From: Mesorhizobium sp. ES1-4
GTDB taxonomy: Bacteria > Pseudomonadota > Alphaproteobacteria > Rhizobiales > Rhizobiaceae
Length of the DNA: 64,000 nucleotides
Direction of reading: 5' to 3'
NCBI RefSeq assembly: GCF_020164745.1
Contig: NZ_JAIUGV010000009.1
Location: forward strand, 186,001 to 250,000
Under the pieces are notes generated by a model that did no database searches, was not told the origin of the DNA, and saw nothing but the letters and a program-made list of their open reading frames with translations. Positions 58,703 through 64,000 of the stretch are shown piece after piece. Each line of letters starts with the position of its first letter. The first letter of the stretch is position 1. Made by a program: the position numbers and the translations under genes.

Positions 58703-60826
58703 ATGACCTTTCGCGAACGCCTCCAGTCCTGGCGCTACAATCTCGTGCCCGACCATCTCGTCGGCGAGATACTGACCAAGCGCTGGACCGACAACGCCAT
58801 ACCCTTCCTGGCGCTGGTGGCGACGCTCGGCGTGTTCGGCTCGATCATTCCGGGCTTCTTCAAGCTATCCTCGCTGCAGGAATCGACCCGGCAGCTCGGC
58901 GAGTTCTCGATGGTCGTCACCGGCATGACCGTGGTGATGCTGGGCGGCGGCATCGATCTGTCGGTCGGTTCGATCTTCGCGCTGTCCTGTTTCTCAGCCG
59001 TCTATGTCTTCTTCATCCTTGAACAATCGATCTGGCTGGCGCTGGCCGCCTCGCTGGCCACCGGCCTGGTTTTCGGAGCGATCAACGGCTATCTCGTCGG
59101 CTATCTCAGGCTGCGCGCCTTTCTCACCACGCTGGTGACCTTCATCTTCGGGCGGGCGCTGTTCGATATTCTGGTCACCACCTACGCCGCCGACGTACAG
59201 CTTTCGCAGGCCAAATCGGATGTGCTGGATTTCATCGGCGACAGCACCTTCTGGGGGCTCTCGGTCTCCGTGTGGCTGGCGATAATCCTGGCAATCATCA
59301 CCCATATAGCGCTGACGCGCTCACGGCCGGGCTGGCATGTGCTGGCGGTCGGCGGCTCCCGGCGTTCGGCGCACAATGCCGGCATCCGGGTGCGCCGCAC
59401 GGTGTTCATGACCTATGTCTTTTCCGGTTTCTGCGCCTCCATCGGCGGCTTTCTTATCGCCTGCCGGCTGAGCGGGGCAGGGCCGGGGACCGGCCTCAAC
59501 CTCGAAATCATGGCGCTGACGGCGGCGGTGGTCGGCGGTGTCAGCCTTGGCGGCGGCCGAGGCTCGGTGATCAAGGGGCTGATGGGCGCCATCATCGTGC
59601 TGACCATGACCAATGGGCTGATCCGGCTGGGCTACGGCACCGGAACCAACCAGATGGTGCTCGGCATCATGCTGGCGGTGGCGGTGACCATCGACATCCG
59701 CTGGCTGAAGAACCGCCACAAGGTGTTGAACGAGGTCTATGTCGCGCCGGTCTATCTCAAGATGGGCGAAACACTGTCCGCGGTGCCGGGCTCCGGCACG
59801 CCTTACGCACTCGACAACCGGTTGTCGGCCGCCGACCATATCGGGCTTGGCGAACTGGAAGGACCGGAAGACGTCATCCTCGACCGCGACGACCATCTCT
59901 ATTGCGGCACCCGCCACGGCGAGATCGTCCGTTTCTTCGCGCCGGATTATGTCAGGTCGGAAGTGTTCGCCCACATCGGCGGCTTTCCGCTGGGGCTCGC
60001 GTTCGACAAAGCGGGCAATCTGATCAGCTGCGTCGGCGCCATGGGGCTCTACTCGGTCTCGCCGGATCGCCAGGTGAAACGCCTGTCGGCGGAGACGTCG
60101 CGTTCCTGGACCTCGATCGTCGACGATGCGCGGCTGCGCGATCCCAACGACTGCGACATCGCGCCGGACGGCCGCATCTATTTTACGGATTCAACGAAGC
60201 GATACGACGCTCATGATTGGGCGCTGGACTCGATCGAAAACCGCGCCACCGGCCGGCTGCTGGTCTACGATCCCCGGGATGGGTCGACAAGGACGCTGCT
60301 CGACGGTTACCGCTACACCAACGGCGTCTGCATGGCCCATGACGGCAAGTCGCTGTTCTTCGCCGAAAGCTGGGCCTGCCGCGTGCATCGCTACTGGCTG
60401 CAAGGGCCGAAGGCCGGCACGGCCGAATGCGTCATCCGCGACATGCCGGGATATCCCGACAACATCAACCGCGCCTCGGACGGCAATTACTGGATGGCGT
60501 GGCTGGGCATGCGCACGCCAAGCTTCGACCTCTCGCTGCGCCACCCCGACATGCGCAAGCGCATGACGCGCCGGCTGCCGCAGGACGAATGGCTGTTCCC
60601 TAACATCAACACCGGCGGCGTGGTGAAATTCGACGACAAGGGCGGCATCGTCGAGGCGATGGGTGACTTGACAGGCGGCGCTCACCCGATGGTCACCTCG
60701 ATGCGCGAGCACAAGGGATATCTCTTCGTCGGCGGCATCCTCAACAACCGCATCGGCCGCTACAAGATTTCAGGCGCCGACCCGAACTGGACCAGCCCTG
60801 CTTCGTACTGGGGCGCTCAGCCATGA
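58703..60826 (+). CDS. Sugar ABC permease fused to an SMP-30-like beta-propeller
   Basis: Encodes 707 residues from ATG 58,703. Residues 1-345 are a RbsC-like permease (MVVTGMTVVMLGGGIDLSVG, NGYLVGYLRLRAFLTTLVTF, AVVGGVSLGGGRGSVIKGLM, LAVAVTIDIRWLKNRHKVLN). Residues about 380-700 are an SMP-30/strictosidine-synthase-like propeller (LEGPEDVILDRDDHLYCGTR, LAFDKAGNLISCVGAMGLYS, DPNDCDIAPDGRIYFTDSTK, TNGVCMAHDGKSLFFAESWA, PGYPDNINRASDGNYWMAWL). SMP-30 enzymes hydrolyse sugar lactones. The fusion could couple uptake to lactone processing at the membrane. The propeller's side depends on permease topology. No frame break is seen. Confidence 0.9.
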   Translation: MTFRERLQSWRYNLVPDHLVGEILTKRWTDNAIPFLALVATLGVFGSIIPGFFKLSSLQESTRQLGEFSMVVTGMTVVMLGGGIDLSVGSIFALSCFSAVYVFFILEQSIWLALAASLATGLVFGAINGYLVGYLRLRAFLTTLVTFIFGRALFDILVTTYAADVQLSQAKSDVLDFIGDSTFWGLSVSVWLAIILAIITHIALTRSRPGWHVLAVGGSRRSAHNAGIRVRRTVFMTYVFSGFCASIGGFLIACRLSGAGPGTGLNLEIMALTAAVVGGVSLGGGRGSVIKGLMGAIIVLTMTNGLIRLGYGTGTNQMVLGIMLAVAVTIDIRWLKNRHKVLNEVYVAPVYLKMGETLSAVPGSGTPYALDNRLSAADHIGLGELEGPEDVILDRDDHLYCGTRHGEIVRFFAPDYVRSEVFAHIGGFPLGLAFDKAGNLISCVGAMGLYSVSPDRQVKRLSAETSRSWTSIVDDARLRDPNDCDIAPDGRIYFTDSTKRYDAHDWALDSIENRATGRLLVYDPRDGSTRTLLDGYRYTNGVCMAHDGKSLFFAESWACRVHRYWLQGPKAGTAECVIRDMPGYPDNINRASDGNYWMAWLGMRTPSFDLSLRHPDMRKRMTRRLPQDEWLFPNINTGGVVKFDDKGGIVEAMGDLTGGAHPMVTSMREHKGYLFVGGILNNRIGRYKISGADPNWTSPASYWGAQP

Positions 60827-61878
60827 TCCTCGATCCGATCCTGGACATGTTCCGTGGCAAGGCGGTCACCATCCCGCCACTCGACGGCGCCTTCCGTCCC
60901 AACACGCGGCTCGACGATGCACCGGCTTTCGCCGAGTTGACCGAGCCTGACAATCTGCTGGTTGCCGATGGCCGGCTGCTGGCATCAAGCGGCAACGCCG
61001 TCCACGTGATTGCTGCTGGTGCGGAACCTTTCGTGGTCGAGACCTTTCCGTCTTCCGTCACGGCGCTGGCGATGTCGCCTTCAGGCGAACTGACGGTGGG
61101 GCTGGAGAGCGGCAAGCTGTTGATCGCAAGCAGGGAAGTGTCCTTGCCGGCAGATATCGGCTGCGTCACCGCACTGGCCTATGCAGGAGACGGCACGCTG
61201 TGGCTGGCCAATGGTTCGGCCGAATTCTGGCCTTCGCAATGGGCCGCCGACCTGATGAAGAAGGGCGCCTCCGGTTCGCTTTGGAAACGGGACCCGGCCG
61301 GTGGCGCGTTCCGCAAGGTGGCCGGTGACATCGCCTTTCCCTACGGGCTTCACACCCTTGGCAGCGATGTGCTGGTGAGCGAGAGCTGGCGTCACCAACT
61401 TGTGCGCTTCGATGGCGCGACCGGCAACCGCTCGACGGTGCTGACGCATCTGCCGGGCTATCCCGCGCGACTCGCGCCGGCCAGTGATGGCGGCGCTTGG
61501 TTGACCCTGTTCGCCCCGCGCAACCGCCTGATCGAATTCGTGCTGCAGGAAACGACCTATCGCCAGGACATGATCGACCAGGTGCCGCCGGCCTACTGGA
61601 TTGCTCCCGCGCTGGCATCCAACCGCAGTTTCCTCGAGCCGTTGCAATGCGGCGGCATCCGCACAATGGGCATTCACAAGCCATGGTCGCCGAGCCGCTC
61701 CTACGGGCTGGTGGTCAGGCTGGATCAAAAGTTGCAGCCGCGATTCAGCCTGCACAGCCGCGCCAATGGCTCGCGCCACGGCATCTGCAGCGTGGTGGAG
61801 AAGGGCGGCCAATTGTTCATAGCTTCCAGGGGTGGCGACTGCATTCTGGCCGTTGACCTCGCCATGGGAGGCTTCTGA
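60823..61878 (+). CDS. Second SMP-30/strictosidine synthase-like propeller protein
   Basis: Encodes 351 residues, overlapping the fused permease gene by four bases (ATGA). It has propeller repeats (TALAMSPSGELTVGLESGKL, VTALAYAGDGTLWLANGSAE, FPYGLHTLGSDVLVSESWRH, LPGYPARLAPASDGGAWLTL, RHGICSVVEKGGQLFIASRG). No signal peptide, so cytoplasmic. It is a shorter and more diverged relative of the fused domain. The four-base overlaps on both sides show it is an integral part of the operon. Lactonase activity is inferred from the family. Confidence 0.8.
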   Translation: MILDPILDMFRGKAVTIPPLDGAFRPNTRLDDAPAFAELTEPDNLLVADGRLLASSGNAVHVIAAGAEPFVVETFPSSVTALAMSPSGELTVGLESGKLLIASREVSLPADIGCVTALAYAGDGTLWLANGSAEFWPSQWAADLMKKGASGSLWKRDPAGGAFRKVAGDIAFPYGLHTLGSDVLVSESWRHQLVRFDGATGNRSTVLTHLPGYPARLAPASDGGAWLTLFAPRNRLIEFVLQETTYRQDMIDQVPPAYWIAPALASNRSFLEPLQCGGIRTMGIHKPWSPSRSYGLVVRLDQKLQPRFSLHSRANGSRHGICSVVEKGGQLFIASRGGDCILAVDLAMGGF

Positions 61879-63374
61879 TGGAACCGATCGTTCGACTGGA
61901 GAATGTCACCAAGACCTATCGCGGCGTGCCGGCGGTGAAGAACGTCAGCTTCGACCTGCGCAAGGGCGAGATCCATGCGCTGCTCGGCGAGAACGGCGCG
62001 GGAAAATCGACGCTCACCAAGATCATCGCCGGGGTCGTCGACGCCACATCCGGCAAGATGTTCCACAACGGCCGGGAGATCGCCTACGCCTCGCCGCATG
62101 CCGCACTCGAAGCCGGCATCGCCATGGTGTTCCAGGAGACCAGCCTGGTGCCGTCGATGACCGTGGCGCAAAACCTCTATCTGGGCACGGAAAAGTTCCT
62201 CAACCGGCTGCGCGGCACGTATATTTCGGCGCAGCAGTTCCTGCAGTCGCTGAACTTTCCGGTCGATCCGAACGCCATGGTGGCGACGCTGGGTGCCGCC
62301 AAGCGGCAGATGGTCGAGATCGCGCGCGCCGTCCACCACAATGCCGAGATCATCATCTTCGATGAACCGACGGCGACGCTGACACCCGAGGAAAAGCGGC
62401 ATTTCTTCGCGCTGATCCGGCGGCTGAAGACGAACGGCGTGTCGATCGTCTTCATCAGCCACGCCTTGGAAGAGGCCCTGATGATCGCCGACCGCATCAC
62501 CATCCTGCGCGACGGCGAGCTGGTCATCACCGACGAAACGTCGGCCTTCGACCGGGACGGGATCGTCGCCGCCATGGTCGGGCGCACGTTGTCGGGCCAG
62601 ATCTACCGCCAGCGTGACGAGGCCAGGCTGCGCAAGGCCGGCAAGAAGGTGCTGTCGGTGCAGGACATCTCGATGAGCAATGTCGTGCGCAACAATTCCT
62701 TTTCGATCTTCGAGGGCCAGATTACCGGCGTGTTCGGGCTGATCGGCTCCGGCCGCACCGAGACCTTCAAGATCGTGTCGGGCATCTACAAGCGCGATTT
62801 TTTGCGCGGCGGCACGATCGAGCTGGATGACAGGCCGGTGCGCTATCTCGTGCCGAGCGAAGCGGTGGCCGACGGCATCGTCTACGTCACCGAGGACCGC
62901 AAGAGCGAAGGCATCTTCGAGACGATGGGGATTGCCGAGAACCTGTTCGGCGGGCTGCTGGCGGCTGGCCGCGAAAAGGCCTGGGTGATCAACCAGCAGG
63001 AGATGCGTCAGCTTTCGGCGGAATGGACCAAGACGCTGAACATCAAGACGATCAACGACAATGCGCGTGTGGTCGAGCTGTCCGGCGGCAACCAGCAGAA
63101 GGTGGTGATCGGCAAGGGGCTGGTGCAGCAGCCGCGCATCGTCATCTTCGACGAACCGACGCGCGGCGTCGATGTCGGCGCCATCGCCGAGATCCACCAG
63201 ATCATCAACCGGCTCGCCGACGACGGGCTCGCGGTGGTGGTCATCTCGTCCTATTTGCCGGAGATCATGAACCTGTCGGACCGCATTCTCGTGTGCCGGC
63301 AGGGGCGTATCGTGGAAGAGTTTTCGCCGGCGGAGGCGACGGAGGAGAAGATCATGTATGCGGCGGTGCATTAG
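61878..63374 (+). CDS. Sugar ABC transporter ATPase (RbsA-like, two ATPase domains)
   Basis: Encodes 498 residues; ATG 61,878 lies next to the preceding stop. First domain: Walker A LLGENGAGKSTLTKIIAG, Q-loop AMVFQETSLVPSMTVAQNLY, signature degenerate (ATLGAAKRQMVEIARA), Walker B IIIFDEPTATLTPEEKR. Second domain: degenerate Walker A GLIGSGRTETFKIVSGI, intact signature ELSGGNQQKVVIGKGL, Walker B IVIFDEPTRGVDVGAIAE. This asymmetry is normal for RbsA-type proteins. It energises the two permeases encoded upstream. It ends inside the outer arm of a palindromic repeat. Confidence 0.93.
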   Translation: MEPIVRLENVTKTYRGVPAVKNVSFDLRKGEIHALLGENGAGKSTLTKIIAGVVDATSGKMFHNGREIAYASPHAALEAGIAMVFQETSLVPSMTVAQNLYLGTEKFLNRLRGTYISAQQFLQSLNFPVDPNAMVATLGAAKRQMVEIARAVHHNAEIIIFDEPTATLTPEEKRHFFALIRRLKTNGVSIVFISHALEEALMIADRITILRDGELVITDETSAFDRDGIVAAMVGRTLSGQIYRQRDEARLRKAGKKVLSVQDISMSNVVRNNSFSIFEGQITGVFGLIGSGRTETFKIVSGIYKRDFLRGGTIELDDRPVRYLVPSEAVADGIVYVTEDRKSEGIFETMGIAENLFGGLLAAGREKAWVINQQEMRQLSAEWTKTLNIKTINDNARVVELSGGNQQKVVIGKGLVQQPRIVIFDEPTRGVDVGAIAEIHQIINRLADDGLAVVVISSYLPEIMNLSDRILVCRQGRIVEEFSPAEATEEKIMYAAVH

Positions 63375-63516
63375 GATGTGCCGATATTCAGGTGAGGCCG
63401 GCCTGCAAATGGCTGATACCTGCGCTTCCGGTGCTCACGTACGAAAAGTACGCTCCGCTCCGGTTCTCGCTATCAACCATTTTCGACTCGGCCTGACCTG
63501 AATCTCAACACATCCT
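63373..63516. repeat. 144-bp imperfect palindrome (RIME/REP-like)
   Basis: Nested inverted arms: AGGATGTG with CACATCCT at the ends; ATTCAGGTGAGGCCG (63,386) with CGGCCTGACCTGAAT (63,489) further in, 14 of 15 matching; CAAATGG-CTGATA with TATCA-ACCATTTT inside; and a small stem CGTAC-GAAAA-GTACG at the tip. It begins on the last bases of the ATPase gene. Probably a mobile, non-coding rhizobial repeat; it may also act as a 3' end structure. Confidence 0.8.
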
Positions 63517-63629
63517 GACGCTGCCGCTATGACGCAGAAAGGGCTAATGTGCCAATCAAATGAATGGACTGCGGGAGGCTATTGAGCTTCCGATTCAATC
63601 AACCGGCGCCGAAACGAAAGGACCACATC

Positions 63630-64000
63630 ATGGCCACCACAAAACTCCTCAGCGACACCGAGGTGGAGAAGATCCCGGCGGTCAAGGCGGTGTTCGACGA
63701 TATCCGCGTGACGCGCAAATCGGATTTCGTCAACAATTTCTGGCGCGGGTTGGCCAATGACCCGGCAGCGCTGAAGCGGATCTGGGAGCAGTTGAAGGTG
63801 GTGATGGTCGCGGACAGCGCCATCGACCCGCTGGCCAAGGAAATGATCTACATCGCGGTTTCGACGGCCAACGGCTGCTCCTATTGCGTCCACTCGCACA
63901 CGGCGGCCGCGCGCGCCAAGGGCATGACCGACGCGCAGCTTGGCGAACTGATCTCGATCATCGGCTTGGCCGGCCAGACCAACCATCTGGTCACGGCCAT
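63630..64000 (+). CDS. AhpD/carboxymuconolactone decarboxylase-family protein (partial)
   Basis: The first 123 codons are in the window; the gene runs off the right edge. ATG 63,630 follows AAAGGA. The core shows FWRGLANDPAALKRIWEQLK, ALAKEMIYIA-like text as PLAKEMIYIAVSTANG, and the redox/proton-relay motif CSYCVHSHTAAARAKG (CxxC-x3-H). The family includes AhpD-like peroxidase partners and carboxymuconolactone decarboxylases. It is separated from the sugar operon by the palindrome and has its own ribosome site. Confidence 0.9.
   Translation, partial: MATTKLLSDTEVEKIPAVKAVFDDIRVTRKSDFVNNFWRGLANDPAALKRIWEQLKVVMVADSAIDPLAKEMIYIAVSTANGCSYCVHSHTAAARAKGMTDAQLGELISIIGLAGQTNHLVTA

Noticed and set aside
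61725..63371. 548-codon minus-strand frame opposite the RbsA-like gene
   Set aside because: It is the mirror of a well-supported ATPase gene, rich in His, Asp and Arg as expected for antisense of GC-rich coding DNA.
1..64000. CRISPR arrays and rRNA genes
   Set aside because: No regularly spaced direct repeats of 25-40 bp and no rRNA-like conserved segments were seen; the only arrays are the 25-bp triple and 18-bp double tandem repeats.

Overview
The window looks like a chromosomal stretch of a Mesorhizobium-type alphaproteobacterium (Rhizobiales). The evidence is the high GC, the small rhizobial families (DUF982, DUF3606, DUF3309, GFA-type zinc protein), rhizobial palindromic intergenic repeats, a TPP-riboswitch YkoF/ThiXYZ transporter, and a large sugar/inositol-like catabolic region with Moc-type genes. 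The species name is an inference; I ran no searches.

Region 1 (1-21,512) is the right end of a genomic island that abuts the 3' end of a tRNA-Gln(TTG) gene (21,513-21,586, minus). It opens with the tail of a possible site-specific recombinase and two tandem ParB/RepB-like proteins. It then becomes a defence island: an Hsp70-like protein whose first phosphate motif lies near the C-terminus, a DUF262/HNH protein fused to a Schlafen-type AlbA_2 domain, and a six-gene block (m5C methyltransferase, Vsr nuclease, divergent EVE-HNH nuclease, two large proteins of unknown fold, and a 1966-aa helicase with zinc clusters). The methyltransferase, the two large proteins and the giant helicase match the architecture of a type II Druantia system (DruM-DruF-DruG-DruE). 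No integrase or left attachment site is in the window.

Region 2 (21,600-27,000) holds ordinary small chromosomal genes: secreted and membrane small proteins, an MgtC-type protein, DUF982, GFA, DUF3606 and DoxX.

Region 3 (27,200-31,170) is a decayed prophage. A large terminase gene is split by a RIME-like palindromic repeat, and its 3' half is fused in frame to the C-terminal half of a GH108-type lysozyme, which implies that all head and tail genes were deleted. A compact lysis cassette of overlapping small membrane genes survives.

Region 4 (31,500-40,520) has a GT39-type membrane glycosyltransferase, MsrA, a 30-codon gene that looks like a RiPP precursor with a lasso-type leader beside a formyltransferase-like gene, a TPP-riboswitch-controlled thiamin-precursor uptake operon (ykoF-thiX-thiZ-thiY), an isoprenylcysteine methyltransferase-like membrane protein and a DUF3309 protein.

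Region 5 (40,820-53,690) is a long co-directional catabolic cluster behind a clear sigma70 promoter and a palindromic operator. It encodes a GntR/UTRA regulator, ADP-ribosylglycohydrolase, PfkB kinase, a polyamine-type ABC importer (four genes), the two aconitase-X subunits, a Gfo/Idh/MocA oxidoreductase, a TIM-barrel isomerase, a MocD-like desaturase, a wrecked MocE-like Rieske gene and a PanB homologue. A convergent pair follows on the minus strand: an ornithine cyclodeaminase-like reductase and an aromatic amino acid lyase homologue that lacks the MIO-forming serine.

Region 6 (56,521-63,374) is a sugar ABC importer operon with two RbsC-like permeases, one fused to an SMP-30-like beta-propeller, plus a periplasmic binding protein, a second propeller protein and a RbsA-like ATPase. 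The window ends inside an AhpD/carboxymuconolactone decarboxylase-type gene.
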